A stretch of 46,595 bases of DNA from Acidithiobacillus ferrivorans (lineage in GTDB: Bacteria > Pseudomonadota > Gammaproteobacteria > Acidithiobacillales > Acidithiobacillaceae): NCBI GenBank assembly GCA_018853935.1, contig JAAOMR010000103.1:1-46595 (forward strand), in the 5' to 3' direction. Position 1 is the stretch's first letter, and the number at the start of each line of letters is the position of its first letter. The position numbers and the translations under genes are program-made. Below the pieces are notes generated by a model. That model made no database searches, had not been told where the DNA came from, and saw nothing but the letters and a program-made list of their open reading frames with translations. Positions 25,001 through 32,056 of the stretch are shown here, piece by piece.

Positions 25001-25407
25001 TTGACCTGCCCATTATGACCGGGGAGCCGTCTATGGGCAGCAATCGTAACCTCTTGCTTGTCGGTACGACGCGCATGCGCCACGGGCTAGTAGTGATCAC
25101 TGATTCAATGAAAGGGCTGCTTAAGAGATCACAAGATTTCGCAGACAAGAACCTTGCTGAGACTGCCCGAAAAAACGCAGACCTGAAAACCGATAGACGC
25201 TTAGACCGGCTAGATTCCATTCTTGAGAAAGGCAAGGAATCCGGTGCAAAAGACGTTGAAAAGCAGTTAAATCCGGTTGCTGAAAAGGTTGCCGAAAAGG
25301 CTCCAGATGCACTAGAAAAACGGGAAGATAAGCAAGAAAAAGAGGAAAGGCAAGCGCAAGCGCAGCGGGAAGTGGAGCGTCAGCGGGAGCATGAGGCAGG
25401 GCGGTAG
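22096..25407 (+). CDS. traI: MobF relaxase-helicase (TraI/TrwC type)
   Basis: The 1103-residue protein starts with a TrwC relaxase domain (about 1-300): candidate nicking tyrosines Y17 and Y30-Y31, WQGRGAEMLGLSG, and the metal-binding histidines H150, H170 and H172 (DTHFHNAL). After a low-complexity linker (about 310-415) comes a RecD-like helicase with Walker A GGAGTGKTT near 575 and Walker B LDEAGM near 641, ending in a Lys/Glu/Arg-rich tail. It should cut one strand at oriT, lead it into the recipient and unwind the element. The linker DNA also encodes a separate Cys-rich protein in another frame (23135-23347). Motif copy 6 follows the stop. Confidence 0.93.
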   Translation: MLTIKGLKGSAASIAGYLTKNQERAGEKGYYQKSESAPSQWQGRGAEMLGLSGPIDAKTFMNLLEKGPEGMAVGENRRKGVDLSWSVPKSVSMIIESAPPEMRERLLDLCREANQIGMQHIEDHVVNARYGKGGAVTEKTGTAIIATFEHDDARPVKQEDGTMKIDMDTHFHNALVNATYDGKEWRSLDLDFGALSVEQHLADFKAKAFLAAGLERMGISTEKTKDGFEVASISREQIEKSSGRGMQIEAELEKRGKTRETSTGSERNAINQETKQNKIRDLSQDELRYQWREDLRALGVEFSALYDPSRDTRENSKLGRESTKVQKDFNTEQFLLGSTTTAKEQHNEQRFIKHTEELHPDQPEYGFGHAMRTLSGRSLDAGEKGESAGFLQDNARPGGSEGHTLRREPAAEAGGELSEADEIKARQAIDAGLDHLSEKDSLFDKRQLALEAIKQGMGQVAPADIEAAMKDHARIVWAGEQTKTVEKAGRDGKPRQVMIRAEMVTTVETVAREGWIQGFCAEGKGKLSPLMSESDAQKAVGAAEQKQGFLFADDQRKAVISTLTTEDRVCAMIGGAGTGKTTAMKSMVDAARTMGYEAVGLTPSHGARQELLDAGTDKNVTTAAFLMQKAKEWQKPRLYILDEAGMVGDRTMQEVLRKMGPQDRILLSGDPDQMKPVEAGDPMQTLADKGIIHTSRLTQVQRQAKAEDTDLLKLGQAWADRDTEKALDLVKKYIHETPQIQGTGAKDKDGVSKVTKEDRRTAIAGATVNEYMGRSDADRVRTMIICPTNEVRGLVNTGIREKLQESGALPGNAVTITQLKKADLTATHMRQAHQYAEGQIMRTKEGKGAEADSVDYEVIRTDGQHNRLTLKASDGSEKTIDAGKIDPKKWQCFNQQKGMGLAVGEQIVIRDNGTKGAQNGDGGKIAAIENGKITMRMDRGQTVVLDANQKLAIDYGYARTVNDSQGKSVDLPIMTGEPSMGSNRNLLLVGTTRMRHGLVVITDSMKGLLKRSQDFADKNLAETARKNADLKTDRRLDRLDSILEKGKESGAKDVEKQLNPVAEKVAEKAPDALEKREDKQEKEERQAQAQREVERQREHEAGR
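23135..23347 (+). CDS. Cys-rich protein nested in the relaxase gene (+1 frame)
   Basis: AAAGGAG lies 7 bases before the ATG. The 70-residue product has the order of a real small zinc protein: CERCQAAVWMQ, VFCKIMHVLV and VTLCDGNQPP, giving up to four metal ligands. It ends in RPEES. The host frame at this place is a Gly/Glu-rich linker between relaxase and helicase domains with few constraints, so the inner frame could be the one under selection. Expression and conservation are not shown. Confidence 0.55.
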   Translation: MSNDSSNTPKSYTLTSLNMDLGTQCERCQAAVWMQVKKEKVQVFCKIMHVLVDQKVTLCDGNQPPRPEES

Positions 25408-25412
25408 TGTCG

Positions 25413-25432
25413 CTGTTTCCGCTTTGCACATA
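25413..25432 (+). promoter_or_regulatory. 20-bp leader motif, copy 6
   Basis: CTGTTTCCGCTTTGCACATA, one base from the consensus, starts 5 bases after the relaxase stop and ends 24 bases before the ATG at 25457. Confidence 0.82.
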
Positions 25433-25456
25433 TAGATGAGCAGAGCGGATTGGAGC

Positions 25457-26170
25457 ATGGACATGGGCATGGTGAGACAGATGATACAGCAAGACACGCC
25501 GCCTGCGGCAGTTGCGAAGGCGCTTGCAGGACTGGATGAAGCGATAAAAGGGACGGTCCCGCCGATTTGGATTGAGCCGATGGCGAAGTGGGCGGGGTAT
25601 TGCTCATGGAGCGATGGATTTGAGTCTGAAATCAGGCTTTCTGATACCGCATGCGGCGCTCGATTCGACCCAGACAGTGCCGCGATGGCGCGGACAACCC
25701 GCGCTATCATTTTGCATGAGTATGCCCACAGGCTTATGCCAGCAGGCTACGGCCACAACGGCGCTTTTGCTGCCATGCGCCTGGTCTTGGCTCTGCGAGC
25801 GACGAACTTGCCGGATGCACCAGAGCATCCCGACTGGTGGAGCGTCAAGCTTTATGACGTGCAAGACCATATGAATGATTCCTTAATCACCATGCCACAA
25901 GCTTTGGCCTGGGCATGGGCCATCGCTACAGAGCTGTCAGTAACCGCAGCAACCGCAGACGAATGCGCTGTTGCTATCAAGAATCGGTGGACGAAATATC
26001 TGGATGCCCAAGCCCACCGCGCGGCGCACAAGGCACAGCAGCAAACGCAGCAAAAACAATTAGAAACCGGGAATGCACAGGCGGCGCGCACCCACCGCAA
26101 CGACAAGCTTTTCTTGGCTTTCTTCGGTCTTACCGGCTGGCTCGGTGCTTTTCTAGCGCTGCATCACTGA
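25457..26170 (+). CDS. Membrane-anchored HExxH metallopeptidase-like protein
   Basis: The 237-residue protein contains LHEYAHRLMPAGYGHNGAF, with H87-E88 and H91 as HExxH and H100 as a likely third zinc ligand. This spacing is like SprT-type or related small zinc peptidases. A Gln-rich linker leads to one C-terminal membrane span (FLAFFGLTGWLGAFLAL). GGAG lies just before the start; 25436 and 25463 are alternative starts. Between relaxase and coupling protein it might open the cell wall or process a transfer protein, as lytic enzymes do in other systems; here this is inference. Confidence 0.62.
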   Translation: MDMGMVRQMIQQDTPPAAVAKALAGLDEAIKGTVPPIWIEPMAKWAGYCSWSDGFESEIRLSDTACGARFDPDSAAMARTTRAIILHEYAHRLMPAGYGHNGAFAAMRLVLALRATNLPDAPEHPDWWSVKLYDVQDHMNDSLITMPQALAWAWAIATELSVTAATADECAVAIKNRWTKYLDAQAHRAAHKAQQQTQQKQLETGNAQAARTHRNDKLFLAFFGLTGWLGAFLALHH

Positions 26171-26190
26171 CTGTTTCCGCTCTGCACATA
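26171..26190 (+). promoter_or_regulatory. 20-bp leader motif, copy 7
   Basis: Exact copy starting immediately after the stop codon at 26170, 29 bases before the ATG at 26220. Confidence 0.85.
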
Positions 26191-26219
26191 TGTATAAGAC
26201 CACCACAGGAGTACCGAAC

Positions 26220-26615
26220 ATGGAATATTTAGAAGATGACCAAAGCTGGGCTGATAAGCCCAACATCATCAATGATTTTGTTGAAGAATTTCTTGCTGTA
26301 ACTGATGGGCTGGAAGATGCCAGCCCCGCTGATCTGGGCCGGGCCATCGATGCCGCGAAGGCCCACGTTGCGGCAAAACATCCATATATGCCCTTGCCTG
26401 GGCACGCCATACCCAGGCGCTTCTGGGTCCGGCAGCGATTGCTGCAGATATGGCCAGCAGCCGGTCGGCATATCGGTTATCCCGAAGCCCCACATGCTTT
26501 TTTTGCCCAGCCGCTGCCCGTTTGCCGGACGCAAAATGCGCGACTCGATGACGTGGACGCCTGTATCTCGTTGAATCGTCAGGCATGGCAGGAGGTCACC
26601 CGTGGACAATCCTGA
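26220..26615 (+). CDS. 131-residue hypothetical protein, coupled to the coupling protein
   Basis: CAGGAG precedes the ATG. The N-terminal half is acidic and helical (MEYLEDDQSWADKPNIINDF); the C-terminal half is Pro/Arg-rich with single cysteines. Its end overlaps the GTG start of the next gene by 14 bases, so translation is coupled. No family recognised. Confidence 0.5.
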   Translation: MEYLEDDQSWADKPNIINDFVEEFLAVTDGLEDASPADLGRAIDAAKAHVAAKHPYMPLPGHAIPRRFWVRQRLLQIWPAAGRHIGYPEAPHAFFAQPLPVCRTQNARLDDVDACISLNRQAWQEVTRGQS

Positions 26616-28518
26616 TACCTACAATGCCCCCGGCCTTTGGGCCTGTGGCGCGGCCCTTGCGGGCGGCGTTGCCGCATTTGTTGGCACTGCCCACATCATA
26701 GATCGCCTGCCCATTCTGATGATCTTGAAAGCCTCTGAAGCCCTGAACCCGCTGGCATTTGGTGTCCTGCCAGCGGTTGCTGGCGTAGCAGGTGCAGCCG
26801 CTGGCGCGGCCCTTGGCTGGCATAGCGTTCACCAGTCAGCAGAAACTCACGTTAGGGGTCCAAAGCTTGCACGCTTGGACCACCGACCAGCCGCCAAGGC
26901 TCTGAAGCCGCGCAAAAAGTCGCAGGGCTTATCCATCCATCCTCAGATCCAGATCAGCGAAGAGCAGGAATGCCGGCACATGCTTTTGCTTGGCGGTTCA
27001 GGCTCAGGCAAAACGTCGATCCTCTGGCCCATCATCAACGGCGCCGTCACCCGTGGTGACAGGTGTCTAATCTTCTCATTTAAAGGTGATTTTCAGCAAA
27101 AGGCGTCATTCGATTTCTCACTTTTAGCGCCATGGGATTCCCGGTCGGTGCGTTGGCAGTTGGGCAAAGACGTACGCACGCGCTTGCACGCTGAAAGCCT
27201 CGCAAAAACCCTTTGTCCGGACCCAGAATCCGGCGAAAAAATATGGGCGCAGGGCGCTCAAGGTTTGCTAACTGCCATTATTTCCGGCGTGCAAAGCGAG
27301 CACAAGCACGATTGGGGCTTCTGTCATCTAGCCCGCGCTTGTTCGATTGCGCTATCCGATTATGACAGCTTAGTGCAAACAGTTATGCGCGAAAGCCCTC
27401 TAGCGAAGGCCTTTTTAATGGGAAAGGACTCAAAAACCACGGCATCTTACTTAGCACAGATGGCAAGCGGATTAAGCGACGTTATCAATCTGGGCGTTGC
27501 CGATTCCAACAGCAACGGCAAGCCCTGGTCAGTCACCGGCTGGCTCGCAGGCGACACCCCAGGCGCCGCGATTCTGGGCTATCTTCCCGAAAGCGAAGGA
27601 CTTTCAAAAGCTTTTTGCTCAAGCATGATAGAGCAAGTGGTGAAGAAAGTGCTTGGTTTTGCTGACGCTGATCCAGCGGAAAGGCGGATCTGGCTATTTT
27701 TAGATGAAGTGCCGCAGGCTGGTAAAATTCCCAGCATTACCAGCGCATTAGAAGCGGCACGCAGTAAAGGTTGCCGCGTCGTTTTGGGCATGCAGGGCGT
27801 TGCTCAGCTGGAAGAACACGGATACAGCAAAAACACTCTGAGGATATGGGCGGGTCAATGTGGGATTAAAATTATCAGCAACTTGACTGACCCAGATGAC
27901 CAAAAATGGGCGTCAAACTTGCTGGGGGAAAGGGATATATTGCGCTATCAGAGGACCCTGTCGCAGCAATCGCAGGGGGGCACGAGCGGTTCTGTTTCCG
28001 GCGTTAATCAATCGGTTAAGGAACATTTAATGCTTGCTGGCGAGTTCGGCAACGAGTTAATTGTGACTAAATATGGACCGAAGGCGTTACTGCTAACGCC
28101 TGGTGCAAACGCAATTTTGCAGTGGGGTTTTCCGAAGCTGCAGGCGTATCGAGATGCAAGGAGCGACGCTGGATGGACGCTTGCAGGCTTTGACCGGCCA
28201 GTGTGGGGTGCGGTTCCGCCTCGCACGGGCACAGCTACACAAGGCACCGAAAGCGCGGCTGTTATAGACACAAAACAGCCGCAGGCGACGGTCGTCATCG
28301 AGCAGCAAGATGCGCCAGTTGCGGCTCCAACCGCCGATGCAGGGCTGGCGGATATGGTCGGGGATCATGTCGTAAGTGCAGGGATAGACAGCGTTTTGCC
28401 GGGCGCGGGTGCGCTTTTTGAGCTGATGAGCATGTCGGAGCCGGGTGCCGGTGGGACTGCACCCGCCACGCATCAGCAGCAGACTCCGGAAGCCGAGGAT
28501 GAAGATGAGCATGAATAG
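26602..28518 (+). CDS. Type IV coupling protein, TraG/VirD4-like
   Basis: The 638-residue protein starts with GTG and has two N-terminal membrane spans (about residues 8-27 and 50-75). The ATPase follows, with Walker A GGSGSGKT (about 131-138), LIFSFKGDF and Walker B IWLFLDEVPQAGKI (about 365-378), then ARSKGCRVVLGMQGVAQLEE. This is the layout of hexameric DNA pumps that hand the relaxosome to a type IV secretion channel. The C-terminal 120 residues are Ala/Pro/Glu-rich and probably disordered. A second coupling-type ATPase lies downstream. Confidence 0.85.
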   Translation: MDNPDTYNAPGLWACGAALAGGVAAFVGTAHIIDRLPILMILKASEALNPLAFGVLPAVAGVAGAAAGAALGWHSVHQSAETHVRGPKLARLDHRPAAKALKPRKKSQGLSIHPQIQISEEQECRHMLLLGGSGSGKTSILWPIINGAVTRGDRCLIFSFKGDFQQKASFDFSLLAPWDSRSVRWQLGKDVRTRLHAESLAKTLCPDPESGEKIWAQGAQGLLTAIISGVQSEHKHDWGFCHLARACSIALSDYDSLVQTVMRESPLAKAFLMGKDSKTTASYLAQMASGLSDVINLGVADSNSNGKPWSVTGWLAGDTPGAAILGYLPESEGLSKAFCSSMIEQVVKKVLGFADADPAERRIWLFLDEVPQAGKIPSITSALEAARSKGCRVVLGMQGVAQLEEHGYSKNTLRIWAGQCGIKIISNLTDPDDQKWASNLLGERDILRYQRTLSQQSQGGTSGSVSGVNQSVKEHLMLAGEFGNELIVTKYGPKALLLTPGANAILQWGFPKLQAYRDARSDAGWTLAGFDRPVWGAVPPRTGTATQGTESAAVIDTKQPQATVVIEQQDAPVAAPTADAGLADMVGDHVVSAGIDSVLPGAGALFELMSMSEPGAGGTAPATHQQQTPEAEDEDEHE

Positions 28519-28520
28519 CG

Positions 28521-28540
28521 CTGTTTCCGCTCTGCACATA
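28521..28540 (+). promoter_or_regulatory. 20-bp leader motif, copy 8
   Basis: Exact copy starting 2 bases after the stop at 28518 and ending 33 bases before the ATG at 28574. Confidence 0.85.
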
Positions 28541-28573
28541 TAGATAGAACCACCACACACAGGAGTACGAACA

Positions 28574-28807
28574 ATGGGAAATTTTGAAGATTTGCAAAAA
28601 GTCGCGGGTGGAAAATCTATTTTGAACGGACTCGCGCTCGCATATATTAAGTTTTTTATCTTAATCCCTGCGGGACTTTTGCTTTTGTATCCCCCGCTTT
28701 TTGGGCTTGAGGGGTGGGGCATCGCGGGCGGGTTTGCAGGTTTTTGCATGACGATGACCGCGATATGCGCTTATCAAGAAATCCACTTTGCATTGAAGGG
28801 AGAATAG
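28574..28807 (+). CDS. 77-residue membrane protein, two spans
   Basis: ACAGGAG precedes the ATG. Two hydrophobic helices (FFILIPAGLLLLYPPLFGL and WGIAGGFAGFCMTMTAICAY) follow a short polar start. It lies 2 bases before the next membrane-protein gene. The size and context are reminiscent of small inner-membrane transfer proteins such as TrwA/VirB3-region products, but no family is recognised. Confidence 0.55.
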   Translation: MGNFEDLQKVAGGKSILNGLALAYIKFFILIPAGLLLLYPPLFGLEGWGIAGGFAGFCMTMTAICAYQEIHFALKGE

Positions 28808-28809
28808 TC

Positions 28810-29418
28810 ATGAACTTAAAAAAGCTTTTACACAGCAGTGACGATCATCAGCTTTCGTCTGCTGAATATCGTGTTGAACATCAACTGCGGGTCCGAGCTG
28901 GTCAAGCGCTGGCGTTTTTTTCACCGTTTGTTGCCATCGGTGCTGTAAGCGATTCGCCCCTTCTGATGATACCTGGCCTTTTTGTGCCAACAGCGATCGC
29001 GCTTCCGGTTCTTGCAGAGAAAGCGCATAAGGTTTTGACGAAGAGTGGTATCGAATTTGTGATGGCAATTTGGCTGGTTTTGGCGCTTGTCTCGCAACTG
29101 GCGCGATCTGTACTGGTCAGACTGTCCGGCGCAAGGCATTTTTGGCGCGATGTAATTACCCTCGCGGGTGGCTTTTCGGGAGCTGCGATTTACGAAAAGT
29201 TTTTTGCGAGCGAAACGCAATACGAGGCGCAGAGATGGTCCACCAGCCAGGCGGGACTTTTTCAAGCGCATCACGGCTGGACGTTGGTTGTGGCGGGGCT
29301 TGCAATGACAGGCGTTTGCGCATGGCTTTCACACACATTTATGAAAGGCCGACGCACGCAATCGCTGCAGCGCATCGCCGCGCATTTGGCGGCTCAGGAA
29401 GCTGAAGAAAATGCGTAA
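28810..29418 (+). CDS. 202-residue inner-membrane protein
   Basis: The start is set by AAGGGAG before ATG 28810. After a polar N-terminus of about 30 residues there are four likely membrane segments (AFFSPFVAIGAV and following, IPGLFVPTAIALPVL, FVMAIWLVLALVSQL, TLVVAGLAMTGVCAWL), then a basic cytoplasmic tail. It may tether the following soluble coupling ATPase, which lacks its own membrane spans; that is inference from gene order. Confidence 0.55.
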   Translation: MNLKKLLHSSDDHQLSSAEYRVEHQLRVRAGQALAFFSPFVAIGAVSDSPLLMIPGLFVPTAIALPVLAEKAHKVLTKSGIEFVMAIWLVLALVSQLARSVLVRLSGARHFWRDVITLAGGFSGAAIYEKFFASETQYEAQRWSTSQAGLFQAHHGWTLVVAGLAMTGVCAWLSHTFMKGRRTQSLQRIAAHLAAQEAEENA

Positions 29419-29466
29419 CCCATTCCCCCCGATTTTTTTCGGGGGAACCTCAAGGAGACAAGTGAC

Positions 29467-30939
29467 ATGGGAATGTTCGACTTTATCAAACGCGACGGCA
29501 TGAAAGCCGCTATAGAAATGGGCAAGAAAATTGCCCAAGACATACAGAGCGCGGGCGAAACGCCGGCCACCGCTTCTACACTGTCAGATGCAGACCAGCG
29601 CATGCTGAATGCTGCAAACCAGCGCCGCGCCGCGCAGATTGCAGCAGCAGGACCGGCACAAGACCAGCACATAACCGGCACTCGCTTGCATGACGTAACC
29701 AATCGCAAGCTAAAAGCTGGCGATAAACAACTGGTTATCGCTGGCGTGCCAATTCCTGAAGAAGTTGAATGCCAGCATTTTTTGCTGGCAGGCGCGCCGG
29801 GTACGGGCAAGTCGCAGAGCATTAAAGGCTTGCTTTCAACGATAAGGCAGCGCGACGAAAAAGCTTTTTGCTTTGATCCGGTCGGCGATATGGTTAGCAC
29901 CTTTTATCGCCCCGGCATTGATATAATCCTTAACCCGCTGGACTCGCGTGACGCTGGCTGGTACCCGTGGAATGACTTGGAAAAACATGAGCTTCCGGGC
30001 TTTTGCAAAGCAATCATTCCGGACGCGACCGCAGGAGCAGATCCTTTTTGGCCTGCAGCTGCACAAGCGGTGCTGCAGACGCTTTTTATGACGCAGCGCA
30101 CATTAGATGAAGTCTTGTGGTACGGAGTTGGAGCCAGCGATGAAGACCTGATGGCGCTCATCAAAAAAGCCGGAAAAGCTGGCTTAGTCGGCCAAGAAAA
30201 AACCTTTTCTGGAGTGCGTGCAACGCTGGCAGCGCCGCTGGAAAGGCTTTCTGTACTCAGAAGCATGGAAAAAGCAGATGGTGCAAACGGCTTTTCTATA
30301 AAGCGCTGGGTGCAAGATGACAGCGACAAGCGGTGGGTCTTCTTGCTGTCCAAAAAAGACCGCTTGGAAGCGCTGAAGCCCCTCTTTTCGCTCTGGCTGG
30401 ATATGATGGCACGCAGCGCTATGAGCGTGGAACCTTCCCGCGAAAGGCGTATCTGGTGTGTCATCGACGAATTGCCAACTTTAAGCAAAATTCCGGCTTT
30501 GCCGTCGATTTTAGCCGAAGGCCGAAAGTTTGGCTTAAGCGCAATTCTGGGCTTACAGAATTATCCGCAGCTACGAGAAACCTGGGGGAAAGATGGCGCT
30601 GCAGTCTTGCTAGGATTGCCACGCACAAGGCTTATTTTGCGAGTTGGTGACGCTGAAACTGCCGATGAAATGTCGAAAGAATTAGGCGAAAAAAAGGTAT
30701 TGCGCACGAATCACAGCAATTCGCACAGCAAGCAGGGCGGGGCCAGCACAAGCGACGGACAGGCCATCGTCACAGAGCGTGCAGTCCTACCATCAGAAGT
30801 TGCACAACTGCCTGATATGAATGGCTATTTACGCGCACAAGAGGAGGTTATGCGGGTTAAGATTGACTATGTAAAATACGAAGAAACGCAACCGCAACAT
30901 TGTGATATACCCCAGCGCGATCTGCCTTGGGAAGAGTAA
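29467..30939 (+). CDS. Second coupling-type ATPase, TrwB-like, without membrane spans
   Basis: The 490-residue protein has TrwB features: Walker A GAPGTGKS (109-116), FDPVGDMVSTFYRPGIDIIL, Walker B WCVIDELPTLSKI (about 330-342), EGRKFGLSAILGLQNYPQL, and a C-terminal VLPSEVAQLPDMNGYL like the TrwB end. The usual N-terminal membrane segment is missing; the first 95 residues are soluble and helical. It ends in RDLPWEE, with the PW motif. The hairpin TTCCCCCCG/TCGGGGGAA (29424-29447) precedes its ribosome-binding site AAGGAG. Confidence 0.85.
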   Translation: MGMFDFIKRDGMKAAIEMGKKIAQDIQSAGETPATASTLSDADQRMLNAANQRRAAQIAAAGPAQDQHITGTRLHDVTNRKLKAGDKQLVIAGVPIPEEVECQHFLLAGAPGTGKSQSIKGLLSTIRQRDEKAFCFDPVGDMVSTFYRPGIDIILNPLDSRDAGWYPWNDLEKHELPGFCKAIIPDATAGADPFWPAAAQAVLQTLFMTQRTLDEVLWYGVGASDEDLMALIKKAGKAGLVGQEKTFSGVRATLAAPLERLSVLRSMEKADGANGFSIKRWVQDDSDKRWVFLLSKKDRLEALKPLFSLWLDMMARSAMSVEPSRERRIWCVIDELPTLSKIPALPSILAEGRKFGLSAILGLQNYPQLRETWGKDGAAVLLGLPRTRLILRVGDAETADEMSKELGEKKVLRTNHSNSHSKQGGASTSDGQAIVTERAVLPSEVAQLPDMNGYLRAQEEVMRVKIDYVKYEETQPQHCDIPQRDLPWEE

Positions 30940-31004
30940 AAGGCGACCCAGTGTTATGCACTGGGTCTTATGAAACGGTCAGTTAGTTGCATGAGGATTA
31001 AACG

Positions 31005-31910
31005 ATGAATGCACAAGAATTGAAGGATTTTCAAGAAAAAGAACGTATCGAGAAAGAGCGTCAGCAGAAAGAGGAGCAGCAGGAAAAAGCGCAGAAAGAG
31101 AAGGAGGACTATCAGAAGTCGCAAGAAAAAGCGGCACAGAAGCGGTTAGATGATCTGAACAAAAAGCATGAGGAGGGCACAAAAAAGCAGGAAGAGGAGC
31201 GCAAGAAAGACGCGAAGCAGGCTGAAAAAGCACGGAAGCCGCACGACGATCTGGGTAAGGCGCGTGAGAAGATGCAGAAGTCGCCAGAGCACAAGGCTAT
31301 GCGTGAAGCGGTGAAGCAGCAAGTCGCTGATAAAGAGAAAACGGCAAAAGACGGCGCGAATGGTCCGCATACGGTACGTGATCAAGGACAGCAGGCAGAA
31401 GCGGATAAGTACGGCCAAATGCGCCAGAATGACGCCAAGATGGCGCTTGGGACGGTCGGCAAAGCGCACGGTTCTCCGGAAATGCAGGGCATGAATGGTA
31501 CAAAGGGCTTTGAGGAGCAACAGGCGAAGGCGGCGCTTCGTGCGCAGGGTGATCATGAGCCGTGGAAGAAGGCGGCGGCGCATGATCAGCAGCATGCTGC
31601 TCAGGCGAAAGCGACCGACCACGGAAAGGGCAAGGATCACACGGATCCGGAGCGCGTAGCGCGCGATAACGGCCCAGATCGTCCGGGCCCGGCCCCGGCA
31701 CCAGCGCATGCGCATCATGGGCACATGCCCTGGGACAAGAACCCGCAGGAACAGCATGGCGGCCATGGGCATCTTCTGAGCAAAGAGCACGGGCAAGAGC
31801 TTGCCCAGGGCAAGCCTTGGGAGAAGCAGTCTGCAGACCCAGACCGGGCTGAGTCACGCATGGCAGAGCAGTCGCGCGCGAAGGAGCGCGAGCAGGAGCA
31901 AAGCCGCTAG
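31005..31910 (+). CDS. Coiled-coil, highly charged protein with three PW motifs
   Basis: The 301-residue protein is Lys/Glu/Gln-rich and continuous coiled coil for about 110 residues, then His/Gly/Pro-rich and disordered. Three copies of the shared motif occur: HEPWKKA, HMPWDKN and GKPWEKQ. It ends with a basic tail (KEREQEQSR). AGGATTAAACG before the ATG is a weak ribosome-binding site. It is the last gene of the transfer operon and is followed by a terminator. Function unknown; a scaffold binding several element proteins is conceivable. Confidence 0.65.
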   Translation: MNAQELKDFQEKERIEKERQQKEEQQEKAQKEKEDYQKSQEKAAQKRLDDLNKKHEEGTKKQEEERKKDAKQAEKARKPHDDLGKAREKMQKSPEHKAMREAVKQQVADKEKTAKDGANGPHTVRDQGQQAEADKYGQMRQNDAKMALGTVGKAHGSPEMQGMNGTKGFEEQQAKAALRAQGDHEPWKKAAAHDQQHAAQAKATDHGKGKDHTDPERVARDNGPDRPGPAPAPAHAHHGHMPWDKNPQEQHGGHGHLLSKEHGQELAQGKPWEKQSADPDRAESRMAEQSRAKEREQEQSR

Positions 31911-31936
31911 CACGAAAAACGTGTAAGCCACCCCTT

Positions 31937-31958
31937 GGGGCCTTTCGGCCCCATTTTT
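31937..31958 (+). terminator. Rho-independent terminator of the transfer operon
   Basis: GGGGCC-TTTC-GGCCCC is followed by ATTTTT, 27 bases after the stop of the coiled-coil gene. Confidence 0.85.
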
Positions 31959-31995
31959 ACGTCTGACGCTCAAAAATGAGCGGCAAAGCGTGGCT

Positions 31996-32056
31996 TGTGC
32001 TGCACGTTAGCCACTCAAGCGGTGTCAGAGTGTCACTTGTCATGAAAATGCAGCAC
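31996..32056. repeat. 61-bp direct repeat, copy 2 (right edge of transfer module)
   Basis: It reads TGTGCTGCACGTTAGCCAC, then AGAGTGTCACTT, and ends AAAATGCAGCAC, the same length and orientation as 15212-15272. It lies just outside the terminator of the transfer operon, mirroring copy 1. Confidence 0.8.

Noticed and set aside
17316-28540. CRISPR array as an explanation of the repeated 20-mers
   Set aside because: The copies are dispersed by hundreds to thousands of bases with genes between them and have no regular spacers.
15376-31910. Search for VirB/Trb secretion-channel genes
   Set aside because: No VirB4-size ATPase other than the two coupling proteins and no VirB6, VirB8, VirB9, VirB10 or VirB11-like product is present.
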